The notes under the pieces: model-generated
What the model was told of the DNA's origin: nothing
Seen by the model: only the letters and a program-made list of their open reading frames with translations
Databases searched by the model: none
Assembly (NCBI GenBank): GCA_902569245.1
Contig: CACFTO010000001.1
Location: 76,066 to 140,065 of the forward strand
DNA: 64,000 nt
Reading direction: 5' to 3'
Source of the DNA: an uncultured Pelagibacteraceae bacterium
GTDB lineage: Bacteria; Pseudomonadota; Alphaproteobacteria; Pelagibacterales; Pelagibacteraceae
In this document: piece by piece, positions 1-9,544 of the stretch
Layout of the letters: each line of letters opens with the position of its first letter
How positions within the stretch are numbered: the stretch's first letter is position 1
Position numbers and translations under genes: made by a program

Positions 1-467
1 AACCATTAATAAAAAAAGATTTTTCAAGAATAATGAGTTTAAAAGACGGTCTAAAAAAAATGAGTAAATCAGATCCATCAGATCTTAGTAGAATTAACTT
101 AACCGATACAAAAGACGAAATTATAAATAAAATTAAAAAAGCTAAAACAGACTCTTTTTCTCTTCCTAATGAAGAGCACAAATTAAAAGATAGGCCGGAG
201 GCTGAAAATTTACTTGGAATATATTCTAGTGTTTTAAATCAAACTTTAGATAAAACTTTAGAAGAATTTGGTGGAAAAAATTTTTCAGATCTAAAAAGTC
301 AATTAGCTGAAGTTTTATCAAGTAAAATTTCCCCAATTTCTGATGAGATTAAAAAATTGATCAATGATAAAAATTATTTAGATAAAGTTCTTGCAGAAGG
401 AGCAAATAAGGCCGAAGAAATTGCAGGAAAAAAAATAAAAGAAATGAAGAAAATAATAGGATTTTAA
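1..467 (+). CDS. trpS: Tryptophan--tRNA ligase, C-terminal part (5' truncated by window edge)
   Basis: Frame is open from base 3 (PLIKKDFSRIMSLKDGLKKMSKSDPSD); KMSKS class I aaRS motif followed by a TrpRS-like C-terminal helical region. Confidence 0.9.
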   Translation, partial: PLIKKDFSRIMSLKDGLKKMSKSDPSDLSRINLTDTKDEIINKIKKAKTDSFSLPNEEHKLKDRPEAENLLGIYSSVLNQTLDKTLEEFGGKNFSDLKSQLAEVLSSKISPISDEIKKLINDKNYLDKVLAEGANKAEEIAGKKIKEMKKIIGF

Positions 468-505
468 ATTCTTTAAATTTAAGAATTAATGGCTATATAA
501 GAAGC

Positions 506-1048
506 ATGTTTATTCAAACTCAAGAAACTCCAAACCCAAATTCTCTTAAATTCCTTCCAGGTAAAAGGGTATCAAACGATGGGCCTTATGAATTTTTAAA
601 TGTGAACCAAACAGAAATTCCTTTATTAAAAAATATTTTATCAATTAATGGTGTTACAGGAATATTTTTGAGTGAAGATTTTCTATCAATTAATAAAATT
701 CAAGATGAAAAATGGGAAAATATAAAGCATATTGTTATTTCACATTTAAATGAATTCTATGATGAAGGTAATGAGTTTATTATAAATAAAAAGACACAAT
801 TAACCGATAGTAATGATTATGGCGAAATTGAAAATAAAATTATTAAAATATTAGAAACTAAAATTAGGCCAGCTGTAGCGAGAGATGGTGGAGACATAAC
901 ATTTAAAGAATTTAAAGATGGAAAAGTTACAGTTATGTTAAAAGGTAGCTGTTCAGGATGTCCATCTTCAACTTTAACTTTAAAACAAGGTGTCCAAAAC
1001 TTACTTTGTCATTATATCCCAGAAGTTAAAGAAGTTTTAGCTGTATAA
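506..1048 (+). CDS. NifU-like Fe-S scaffold protein (Nfu_N + NifU C-terminal domain)
   Basis: MFIQTQETPNPNSLKFLPG N-terminus and RPAVARDGGDI...GSCSGCPSS CxxC motif. Confidence 0.93.
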   Translation: MFIQTQETPNPNSLKFLPGKRVSNDGPYEFLNVNQTEIPLLKNILSINGVTGIFLSEDFLSINKIQDEKWENIKHIVISHLNEFYDEGNEFIINKKTQLTDSNDYGEIENKIIKILETKIRPAVARDGGDITFKEFKDGKVTVMLKGSCSGCPSSTLTLKQGVQNLLCHYIPEVKEVLAV

Positions 1049-1084
1049 TATCACTTCTATCAATTATAAGAATTAAAGAGACTC

Positions 1085-2155
1085 ATGAAAAAAAAAAGTT
1101 TTAGAAAAAAACAACACAATAGTAATCTAAATTTTTTTAAAACTTTGTTAACAAGTTTAGCTGTAATTTTAGTATTCTCAATTTTACCAAATTCAGTGAG
1201 TTTTATAAAAAATAATTTTAAATCGAACGAAGTTGTTCTTAATTCCTCAAAACAAAGTTTTGACGAAATATTAGATAAGCAGAATAAGAAAAATAAAATA
1301 ATAAAAGATAGATTTTCATGGAATATTTTTGAAGACATTGATGTTTTTGGAAAAGATGAAGAGGATAAGGATCCTCAAAGATTGAGCGCCTCAACAATTG
1401 AAGAACTATTTAAAGATAATGGATATGATCTTGATACTGTTAAAAAAACTAAATTAGTCAATGTAGGTAATCAATTAACAAAACTACCTAAAGAACTAAA
1501 AAATATTGAAAGTCCAAAAAAAAGAAAAAAACTATTTATTAAAATTGTACTACCATTGATTATTGAGGAAAATCATAAAATAAGATTTGATCGAAAAAAA
1601 CTTTTTGAAATTTTAAATAAAAATAATACCTCATCACGTGATAAAGCTTGGGTTGAACTGAAATTTAAACAGTATGGTATTAAAAATAATGATTTAGCAA
1701 AACTTAAAATAAGAATGGATGAAATTCCAGTTTCATTAGCAATAGCTCAAGCTGCAAAAGAAACTGGTTGGGGAAGTTCGAGATTTGCACAAGAAGGTAA
1801 TGCATTATTTGGGCAGTGGACTTGGTCCGGTGAAGGTATTAAGCCTTTAGAAATTGAAAAAGATAAAAAACATAAAGTCGCAAAGTTTAAAATTTTGAAA
1901 GCTTCTGTAAGAGCTTATCAAAGAAATTTAAATACACATCCTAGCTATAAAGAATTTAGAATTGAACGAGCAATTCAAAGAGATAATGATGAAAAGTTAG
2001 ATAGTTTAAAACTAGTTAATTTTTTAGAAAAATATGCTGAAACAGGTAAAGAATATACAGAAGTTCTTAAAAAAATTATTAATCAAAATTCTTTAACTGA
2101 TTTTGATGATGTAGATATTTTACCAACAAGTTTAAAAATGAAGAATCTAATTTAG
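1085..2155 (+). CDS. Bax-like glucosaminidase-domain protein (peptidoglycan hydrolase family), N-terminal TM anchor
   Basis: PVSLAIAQAAKETGWGSSRFAQEGNALFGQWTW motif; hydrophobic segment near the N-terminus. Confidence 0.85.
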   Translation: MKKKSFRKKQHNSNLNFFKTLLTSLAVILVFSILPNSVSFIKNNFKSNEVVLNSSKQSFDEILDKQNKKNKIIKDRFSWNIFEDIDVFGKDEEDKDPQRLSASTIEELFKDNGYDLDTVKKTKLVNVGNQLTKLPKELKNIESPKKRKKLFIKIVLPLIIEENHKIRFDRKKLFEILNKNNTSSRDKAWVELKFKQYGIKNNDLAKLKIRMDEIPVSLAIAQAAKETGWGSSRFAQEGNALFGQWTWSGEGIKPLEIEKDKKHKVAKFKILKASVRAYQRNLNTHPSYKEFRIERAIQRDNDEKLDSLKLVNFLEKYAETGKEYTEVLKKIINQNSLTDFDDVDILPTSLKMKNLI

Positions 2156-3199
2156 AGTAAATTGAGTTCCGAACCATCTCCATCCATCTTTATCTTGCAT
2201 TGAACAATTAATTCTCCCTCTTCTTGGCAAAAATTTTTCAGTAAATATTACTTCAATTTTATTTTTTTTATAATTTAGTTTAGAGTTTTTCCAATCACCA
2301 CCTTCATTTGAAAAGCAATTTATTTTATTAATTTTAGGTTGATCATTAAAAAATTCTATTACTAGTTTAGGTGGATTGTTACTATCTTCCAAAAATTTTT
2401 CTTCTGGGGTTATGAATTTATATTGAATTGGCAAAAGATTAATTAAAAATTTAAATCTTTCAAGGTCTCCATATTTCTCATTTATTGGAAATCTAGGTAA
2501 CTCATATTTATCTTTATTTAAATCTATAACTCCTGAATGTTGACCAAAAGCATAGTCAAATTTTTCAGTAATAAATTTTTTTTGTTCTAAACTATACTCA
2601 CCGAATGGATATGAAAAAAACTTAGAATTATAGCCAAGATTTTTCTCAAATATTTTTACTGATTTAAGAATATCTTTTTTAAATTTTTCAAAATTATATT
2701 TTACTAAGTATTCATGTGAATGTGAGTGATTTCCTATAAATACAAAATCTTCATTTGATATCTCTATAATTTCATCCCAATTCATATAACCTTTATTACC
2801 TACAGCTTCTGTTGAAACAAATAAAATGAAAGGGATCTTGTCTTTTTTTAGAATTGGCCATGCATTTAAATAAAAAGAAGAGAATGCATCATCAATAGTA
2901 AGTAAAATTTTTTTTTCTTCACTTACTTTTTTAAATTCTATTTCAAAGTTTTTCGGATTTAAAAAAGAGAAATTATTTTCTCTTATAATATTTAAATGTT
3001 CTTGAAATACGTCAATTTTAATATTGGTAGAAGGATATTTATTTTCTTCAAATCTATGATACATCAAGGCTAAAATTCCCTTTTCTTTAGGTTCATATTT
3101 TTTGTTTACAGGATCTGCGTAAGCATTTAAAAAAAATAAGAAAATAATGATAAATTTAATAATTGATGCGGCTAATGAAGAAATTGTTTTTGTGATCAT
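2147..3199 (-). CDS. Polysaccharide deacetylase family protein, secreted
   Basis: ILLTIDDAFSSFYLNAWPIL ... GNHSHSHEYL NodB-homology motifs; signal peptide MITKTISSLAASIIKFIIIFLFFLNAYA. Start placed at the second in-frame Met (ORF opens at 3226). Confidence 0.8.
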   Translation of the reverse strand: MITKTISSLAASIIKFIIIFLFFLNAYADPVNKKYEPKEKGILALMYHRFEENKYPSTNIKIDVFQEHLNIIRENNFSFLNPKNFEIEFKKVSEEKKILLTIDDAFSSFYLNAWPILKKDKIPFILFVSTEAVGNKGYMNWDEIIEISNEDFVFIGNHSHSHEYLVKYNFEKFKKDILKSVKIFEKNLGYNSKFFSYPFGEYSLEQKKFITEKFDYAFGQHSGVIDLNKDKYELPRFPINEKYGDLERFKFLINLLPIQYKFITPEEKFLEDSNNPPKLVIEFFNDQPKINKINCFSNEGGDWKNSKLNYKKNKIEVIFTEKFLPRRGRINCSMQDKDGWRWFGTQFTLN

Positions 3200-3512
3200 C
3201 GTCGATAAACAATCATATACCAGCAAACATATAAACAGTAGAGAAAACTTTGATAATTTTATGAAACTACTTTTGAAATTTTTGAATATAAAAAAAATTA
3301 AAATAAGTGATATTCATAGAATATTTGTCAATTTAGGACCTGGTAAATTTACCAGTCTCAGAATTTCTTTATCTGCAGCCAAAGCTATTTGTTTGGCAAA
3401 TAGTGCGTTTTTAATTGGATTTAAATCGCATGATTTAATTAATAAAAATTATAAAAATTTAATAAAATTAGATAAAAATAAAAGTTTGATAAAACCTGTA
3501 TATTCAAGTTAG
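3147..3512 (+). CDS. tsaB: TsaB-like tRNA threonylcarbamoyladenosine biosynthesis protein, short (121 aa)
   Basis: MINLIIDAANEEIVFVIIVDK N-terminus, GPGKFTSLRISLSAAKAICLA motif typical of TsaB; position upstream of fur/miaB. Confidence 0.78.
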   Translation: MINLIIDAANEEIVFVIIVDKQSYTSKHINSRENFDNFMKLLLKFLNIKKIKISDIHRIFVNLGPGKFTSLRISLSAAKAICLANSAFLIGFKSHDLINKNYKNLIKLDKNKSLIKPVYSS

Positions 3513-3520
3513 TATAAACT

Positions 3521-3949
3521 ATGACTGAAACTATAGAACAAATTTGCCTGAAGAAAGGTGTCAAACTTACTGATCAAAGAAAAATAATTGCTAAAGTTTT
3601 GTCTGAGTCAAAAGAAGTTTATGGCGAGTCTGATCATCCTGATGTTGATGAATTATATCAAAGAGTTTCTAAGCTAGACTCAAAGATAAGTATTGCTACA
3701 GTTTATAGAACAGTTAAGCTTTTTGAGGAATCTGGCATATTGACTAAGCACGATTTTAAAGGTGGAAAAGCAAGATATGAAACTTTAGTTGAAAGTCATC
3801 ACGATCATCTTATTGATATTAAATCAGGAGAAATTATTGAGTTTGTTGATGAAGAAATAGAAAAACTACAAAAAAAAGTTGCAGAAAAGTATGGATATAA
3901 ATTAGTAGATCATAAATTAGAGCTTTACGGAATTAAAAAAAGCAAATGA
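3521..3949 (+). CDS. fur: Fur family transcriptional regulator
   Basis: CLKKGVKLTDQRKIIAKVL...SIATVYRTVKLFEESGIL...HHDHLIDIKSGEIIEF. Confidence 0.88.
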   Translation: MTETIEQICLKKGVKLTDQRKIIAKVLSESKEVYGESDHPDVDELYQRVSKLDSKISIATVYRTVKLFEESGILTKHDFKGGKARYETLVESHHDHLIDIKSGEIIEFVDEEIEKLQKKVAEKYGYKLVDHKLELYGIKKSK

Positions 3950-3981
3950 TAGGGACTTCTGAATTTTTTAAAAGTTAAAAT

Positions 3982-5316
3982 ATGCTGAATGGAAAAATCT
4001 TCATAAAAACTTTTGGTTGTCAAATGAACGAGTATGATTCTAATAGAATCTATGACTCTGTTAGTAAGTTGGGTTTTATAAAGACCACAAATCAATCAAA
4101 TGCGGATTGTTATATTTTAAATACGTGTCACATACGTGATAAAGCCAAAGAAAAAGTTTACCATGAAATTGGTAGAGTTAAAAAATTATATAGAGATAAA
4201 AAAAAACCAATAATGGTAGTTGCAGGTTGTGTTGCACAGGCTGAAAATGAAGAAATGGTGAAGAGAGAGCCATATATAGATATTATATTAGGCCCTCAAT
4301 CATATCACAAAGTTAATGAATTGTTAAAAAATCATATTGCAAATTTAAAACAAGAGGAAACAGAATTCGATACTATTTCAAAGTTTGGATATTTTGATCA
4401 AATAAAAAACAATGATAACAAAATATCTGCTTTCTTAACTATTCAAGAGGGATGTGATAAGTTTTGTCATTTTTGTGTAGTACCTTATACAAGAGGACCT
4501 GAGTATTCTAGACCATTTAATACAATCATATCAGAAGCAGAACAATTAATAGAAAACGGTGCAAAAGAAATTACATTGCTTGGTCAAAATGTTAATGCTT
4601 ACTCATATAAAGAAAATTTTAAAGAGTTTAGAATATCTAATCTAATAAAACATTTAGATCAATTTTCAGAATTGGAAAGAATAAGATATACGACTTCGCA
4701 TCCAAGAGATATGACAGATGATTTAATTGATTGTTATTCTTATAGTAATAAATTAATGCCATTTGTTCATTTACCCATTCAAAGTGGTTCAAATAAGATG
4801 TTAGAGTTAATGAACAGAAAACATACTGTTGATGATTATTTAAAAGTTTATGAAAGATTGAAGAAAATCAATGCAGAGATAGAATTTTCTAGCGATTTTA
4901 TTATTGGTTATCCTGGTGAAACTCAAAAGGATTTTGAAGACACACTTGAACTGATAAAAAAAATTAAATTTATAAATTCTTTTTCTTTTATTTTTAGTCC
5001 TAGGCCTGGAACAAAAGCTGCAAAATTAGAAATGATTGAAAAAAATATAGCCAAAGAGAGACTGACATTAATTCAAGAGGAATTATTTAATAATCAAATA
5101 GAAATAAATAAATCATTGGAAAATATTACAATTAATGTACTTGTTGAAAATAAGATGGAAAAACAAAATAAATTATTTGGCAGAAATAAATATATTTCAC
5201 CTGTAATTTTTGATGGAAATGAAAATCTTATTGGCAAAGTTGTAAAAGTAAAAGTTCAAACCAGTAATCAGAATACCTTATTTGGTTTATTAGATAAAAA
5301 AATGGAAGCTGCTTAA
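3982..5316 (+). CDS. miaB: tRNA-2-methylthio-N6-dimethylallyladenosine synthase
   Basis: KTFGCQMNEYDSNRI, GCDKFCHFCVVPYTRGPEYSR radical-SAM cluster, TRAM-like C-terminus. Confidence 0.97.
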   Translation: MLNGKIFIKTFGCQMNEYDSNRIYDSVSKLGFIKTTNQSNADCYILNTCHIRDKAKEKVYHEIGRVKKLYRDKKKPIMVVAGCVAQAENEEMVKREPYIDIILGPQSYHKVNELLKNHIANLKQEETEFDTISKFGYFDQIKNNDNKISAFLTIQEGCDKFCHFCVVPYTRGPEYSRPFNTIISEAEQLIENGAKEITLLGQNVNAYSYKENFKEFRISNLIKHLDQFSELERIRYTTSHPRDMTDDLIDCYSYSNKLMPFVHLPIQSGSNKMLELMNRKHTVDDYLKVYERLKKINAEIEFSSDFIIGYPGETQKDFEDTLELIKKIKFINSFSFIFSPRPGTKAAKLEMIEKNIAKERLTLIQEELFNNQIEINKSLENITINVLVENKMEKQNKLFGRNKYISPVIFDGNENLIGKVVKVKVQTSNQNTLFGLLDKKMEAA

Positions 5317-5317
5317 A

Positions 5318-6325
5318 TTGAGTAACTTAATCAAAAAAAATATTATTTCTGAATTAAAATATGTATATTCTGAAAATAATACTTTAAGTATAATATTTCA
5401 AAATAATGATTTGTTGCTTGGTGTAGCAGGAGAGTTTAATAATAATCTAAAGGAATTAGAGAAAATTACAAACACTAGCTTATATTCTAGAGGTAATTCT
5501 ATACTAGTAAAAAGTGATCCAGAAAAGAATAATTTGATCAAAAATGCTATACAATTTTTGACTGAACAGTTTATAAATAATGGAACAATTGAAAAAAAAG
5601 ATATAATTTCTTCCATAAACGAATTTATGATTGACGAAAAAAATAATACCGAAAAAAAAGTAGAATTTATAATCAAAACTCCAAAAAAATCTGTAATACC
5701 AAGGTCTGAAAGGCAGAAGGATTATGTGAGAGCTTTAAGGGAATCTGACATAATTATTTCAGCTGGACCTGCTGGGACTGGTAAAACTTTTTTAGCAGTT
5801 GCTGTAGCACTAACGATGTTATTAGACAAAAAAATAGACAGAATTATTTTATCAAGGCCTGCTGTGGAAGCTGGTGAAAGGCTTGGATTTTTACCTGGTG
5901 ATATGAGGGAAAAAGTAGATCCATATCTAAGACCATTATACGACTCTTTGTATGATTTGTTAGATTTTGAAAAGATACAAAAAAAAATTGAAGTTGGTGA
6001 TATAGAAATAGCCCCTCTAGCATTTATGAGAGGTAGAACTTTAAAAAATTCTTTTGCAATCCTTGATGAGGCGCAAAACGCAACTGATACGCAGATTAAA
6101 ATGTTTTTGACTAGAATTGGAGAAAATTCGAAGATAGTAATAAATGGTGATCCCTCACAAATAGATTTACCTAATAAATCACTTTCAGGTTTACACAGAT
6201 CGAAAAAATTACTTGGAAATCTAAAAGAAATTTCTGTAGTTGATTTTGATCATAAAGATGTAGTTAGACATCCACTCGTATCTAAAATTGTTAAGGCATA
6301 TTCAGATCAAAGCTCAGACGGATGA
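5318..6325 (+). CDS. PhoH-family ATPase (YbeZ-like)
   Basis: GPAGTGKTFLAVAVALTMLL Walker A, RPAVEAGERLGFLPGDMREKVDPYLRPLYD; TTG start. Confidence 0.94.
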   Translation: MSNLIKKNIISELKYVYSENNTLSIIFQNNDLLLGVAGEFNNNLKELEKITNTSLYSRGNSILVKSDPEKNNLIKNAIQFLTEQFINNGTIEKKDIISSINEFMIDEKNNTEKKVEFIIKTPKKSVIPRSERQKDYVRALRESDIIISAGPAGTGKTFLAVAVALTMLLDKKIDRIILSRPAVEAGERLGFLPGDMREKVDPYLRPLYDSLYDLLDFEKIQKKIEVGDIEIAPLAFMRGRTLKNSFAILDEAQNATDTQIKMFLTRIGENSKIVINGDPSQIDLPNKSLSGLHRSKKLLGNLKEISVVDFDHKDVVRHPLVSKIVKAYSDQSSDG

Positions 6326-6768
6326 TAAAAGCCAATGTAATATCCGGCTATTCAAATTGGAAAAAAATTATAAAAAAACCAAACGATTATTTAGAGAAAA
6401 GGCTTAAAATATTGTCAAAGAAGCCCTTATTTTTAAAAAAAAATCATGAATTCTCGGTACTATTGACCAATGATAAGAAAATGAAATATTTAAATCTTAA
6501 ATTTAGAAAAAAAAATAAACCTACTGATGTTTTATCCTTTCCAATTAAAATTAAAGAGAAAAAAAAACTATATGTAGGTGATATAGCAATCAGCTATGAA
6601 ATTATTAAAAAACGATCAAAAAAAACAAATTTCTTTTTAGAGTTTGATAAAATGTGGATACACGGATATCTTCATTTAATTGGCTATGACCATAAGAAAT
6701 TAAATGATTTTAAAAAAATGTTTAAAAAAGAAAAATTAATATTGAAATATTTTCATAAACTAAATTGA
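6322..6768 (+). CDS. ybeY: Endoribonuclease YbeY (rRNA maturation factor)
   Basis: PTDVLSFPI ... GDIAIS ... HGYLHLIGYDH zinc motif. Confidence 0.94.
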   Translation: MIKANVISGYSNWKKIIKKPNDYLEKRLKILSKKPLFLKKNHEFSVLLTNDKKMKYLNLKFRKKNKPTDVLSFPIKIKEKKKLYVGDIAISYEIIKKRSKKTNFFLEFDKMWIHGYLHLIGYDHKKLNDFKKMFKKEKLILKYFHKLN

Positions 6769-8288
6769 CTTTATTAAACAAAAATAAAATTCTATTATAC
6801 TTATTAGTATTTTCATTTGGTCTAATATCTTCTTTTAGTCTTCCACCCTACAATTTATTCTACATAAATTTCATTTCATACCCGTCTCTTTTGTGGATAT
6901 TATTACTTTATCCAAAAGATAAAATTGTTTCATTTACCATTGGATGGATATTTGGATTTGGTTACTTTATTTCAAATTTATATTGGATAACAAATTCGTT
7001 AACTTTTGAAGATATGTTTAAACCTTTGATACCGTTTGCTCTAATTTTAATTCCATTATTTTTAGGATTATTCTACGGTTTTTCAACTTTAGTTTTTTCA
7101 TTTTTAAATCCCCAAAAAAATTTTTTATCAATTTTGACTTTGGCAACTACTTTGTCAATATTTGAATATATTAGAAGTTTCTTATTTGGCGGTTTTCCAT
7201 GGAATTTAATAGCTTTTAGCTTTGTAAATTATTTAGAATTTATTCAAATACTTTCCATAACAGGTACATATGCTTTTAATTCATTGGTTATTCTATTATT
7301 TCTATCTCCAATCATTTTATTTTTTAATTACAAAAAAAAAATAAAAATAAGTGTATTTATTTTTTCTCTATTTACTATTTTTACTAATTATTTCTGGGGA
7401 AAATCAAATTTGAGACAGTTTGAATTGACTGAAAATAAAGATTTAGGTTTTAATATTAAGATAATTTCTCCTACAATTAATATTAATAGATATTTTCAAA
7501 ATGAAGATGTCAGTAAATTTATTATTGAGTTGATTAATGTTTCTAAACCAAATCCATTAAGCGAAACACTATTTATTTTACCTGAAGGTATTCTCTCAAG
7601 TATTTATTTTGAGGATCTTAAAAAATTTAAAGCTCTTTTTTCAAAAAATTTTTCAAAAAAACATAAAATTATTTTTGGTATGAATATAAATGAAAAACAA
7701 AAGATTTATAATTCTCTTTTACTAGTAGATAATGATCTCAATATTTTACAAAAATACTACAAAAATAAATTGGTACCATTTGGAGAGTTCTTACCATTTG
7801 AAAATATATTTAGTAATTTAGGATTTAAAAAAATCACCCAAGGTTATCAATCTTTCTCTGCAGATAATCGAAGAGATCTAATTAGTTTTAATAATTTTAG
7901 TTTTGTCCCACTTATTTGTTATGAAATTATTTATTCTGGTCAAATAAATAGTAGTGAAAAAAGTTATGATTTTATATTAAACATCTCCGAGGATGGTTGG
8001 TTTGGAAATTCTATTGGTCCATACCAGCATTTCTCTCACTCAATTTTCAGATCCATTGAGGAAGGTAAACCAGTCATCCGATCGTCGAACAATGGGATTT
8101 CAGCCTTTATTAATCCAAAAGGACAGGTAACTGACAAAATTTTAACAACCGACAAGGGATTTATTGAGATACAGTCTTTCAAAAAGTCTGATAAAACAAT
8201 TTTTGCATCTCATGGTAATAAGATCTTCTTTTATTTTCTATCTATTTATATTAGTTTAATTTTTTTTTTTAAATTACGGGGGAACTAA
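6765..8288 (+). CDS. lnt: Apolipoprotein N-acyltransferase
   Basis: Multi-TM N-terminus plus nitrilase domain ([30 protein letters not shown]). Confidence 0.93.
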   Translation: MTLLNKNKILLYLLVFSFGLISSFSLPPYNLFYINFISYPSLLWILLLYPKDKIVSFTIGWIFGFGYFISNLYWITNSLTFEDMFKPLIPFALILIPLFLGLFYGFSTLVFSFLNPQKNFLSILTLATTLSIFEYIRSFLFGGFPWNLIAFSFVNYLEFIQILSITGTYAFNSLVILLFLSPIILFFNYKKKIKISVFIFSLFTIFTNYFWGKSNLRQFELTENKDLGFNIKIISPTININRYFQNEDVSKFIIELINVSKPNPLSETLFILPEGILSSIYFEDLKKFKALFSKNFSKKHKIIFGMNINEKQKIYNSLLLVDNDLNILQKYYKNKLVPFGEFLPFENIFSNLGFKKITQGYQSFSADNRRDLISFNNFSFVPLICYEIIYSGQINSSEKSYDFILNISEDGWFGNSIGPYQHFSHSIFRSIEEGKPVIRSSNNGISAFINPKGQVTDKILTTDKGFIEIQSFKKSDKTIFASHGNKIFFYFLSIYISLIFFFKLRGN

Positions 8289-9451
8289 TGAAGAAAAATT
8301 TTTTATTTACTAGTGAGTCAGTGTCAGAGGGACACCCAGACAAAGTTTGTGACAGAATTTCAGATATGGTTGTGGATAGTTTTTTAGCTTCCGAACCCCA
8401 AGCAAGGGTTGCTTGTGAAACCTTAACAACAACAAATAAAGTTGTATTAGCTGGAGAAGTGAGAGGACCAGACCTTAAAGAAGATGAGTTAATCTCAAAA
8501 GTAAGAGACTGTATTAAAGATATTGGCTATGATCAAGATGGCTTTTCTTGGAAAGAGCAAACTAAAATTGAAACACATTTACACTCACAATCAGCTGATA
8601 TTGCTATGGGAGTAGACTCTGCAGGAAATAAAGATGAGGGTGCTGGGGACCAGGGAATAATGTTTGGTTATGCTTGTAACGAAACAGATGTATTGATGCC
8701 AGCTCCAATCCATTATTCACATAAAATATTAAGACTGATGGCTGAAGATAGAAAATCAGGTAAGCTAAATGGAATAGAGCCAGACTCAAAAAGTCAAATT
8801 ACAATTGAGTACAAAGATGGTATGCCCGCTGGTGTTACATCAGTAGTTATTTCTACACAACATTCCAAAGATGTTAATTTAGCTAAAGTTAAAGAACTTT
8901 GTATGCCATACATAGAAAAATCTATACCAAAAAACTTATTAGGAAATCTTGATGAAAAAGAGATTTATATTAATCCAACTGGAAACTTTGTTATAGGTGG
9001 TCCAGATGGAGATAGTGGTTTGACTGGTAGAAAAATTATTGTTGATACTTATGGTGGAGCCGCACCACATGGAGGTGGTGCATTTTCAGGAAAAGACCCA
9101 ACAAAAGTAGATAGGTCAGCCGCATACGCATCAAGGTATTTAGCTAAAAATGTTGTTGCATCAAAAATTGCTGATAAATGTTTAATCCAATTAGCTTATG
9201 CAATCGGAGTATCTAAACCTCTATCAATTTACGTAGACTTGTTTGATAATGATGAAGAGAAAAATCTTCATGTTGAAAAATTGATAAAAGAAAACTTTGA
9301 TTTAAGCCCAAGAGGAATTAGAGAAATGCTTGGTTTAAATAAACCAATATATGAAAAAACAGCAGCCTACGGTCACTTTGGTAGAATTCCTGAGAGCGAC
9401 GGATCATTTTCATGGGAAAAAACTGACAAATCTGAGGTTTTTAGCAAGTAA
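8288..9451 (+). CDS. metK: S-adenosylmethionine synthase
   Basis: [57 protein letters not shown]. Confidence 0.98.
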   Translation: MKKNFLFTSESVSEGHPDKVCDRISDMVVDSFLASEPQARVACETLTTTNKVVLAGEVRGPDLKEDELISKVRDCIKDIGYDQDGFSWKEQTKIETHLHSQSADIAMGVDSAGNKDEGAGDQGIMFGYACNETDVLMPAPIHYSHKILRLMAEDRKSGKLNGIEPDSKSQITIEYKDGMPAGVTSVVISTQHSKDVNLAKVKELCMPYIEKSIPKNLLGNLDEKEIYINPTGNFVIGGPDGDSGLTGRKIIVDTYGGAAPHGGGAFSGKDPTKVDRSAAYASRYLAKNVVASKIADKCLIQLAYAIGVSKPLSIYVDLFDNDEEKNLHVEKLIKENFDLSPRGIREMLGLNKPIYEKTAAYGHFGRIPESDGSFSWEKTDKSEVFSK

Positions 9452-9506
9452 ATATTGTTGTAAACTTAATAAAAATAACTATATTTCAAGCACATTGTTG
9501 AAATTT

Positions 9507-9533
9507 AAAATGGGCTTTGGCCCATTTTTTTTT
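9507..9533 (+). terminator. Rho-independent terminator after metK
   Basis: TGGGC-tttg-GCCCA stem with flanking A/T pairs followed by T9. Confidence 0.85.
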
Positions 9534-9544
9534 GGTGAAAAATT

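Noticed and set aside
1060-1338. 92-aa minus-strand ORF
   Set aside because: Antisense shadow of the Bax-like gene, low-complexity F/L-rich translation typical of antisense AT-rich DNA.
8200-8290. Possible SAM riboswitch upstream of metK
   Set aside because: metK start overlaps the end of lnt with no leader; no room for an aptamer.
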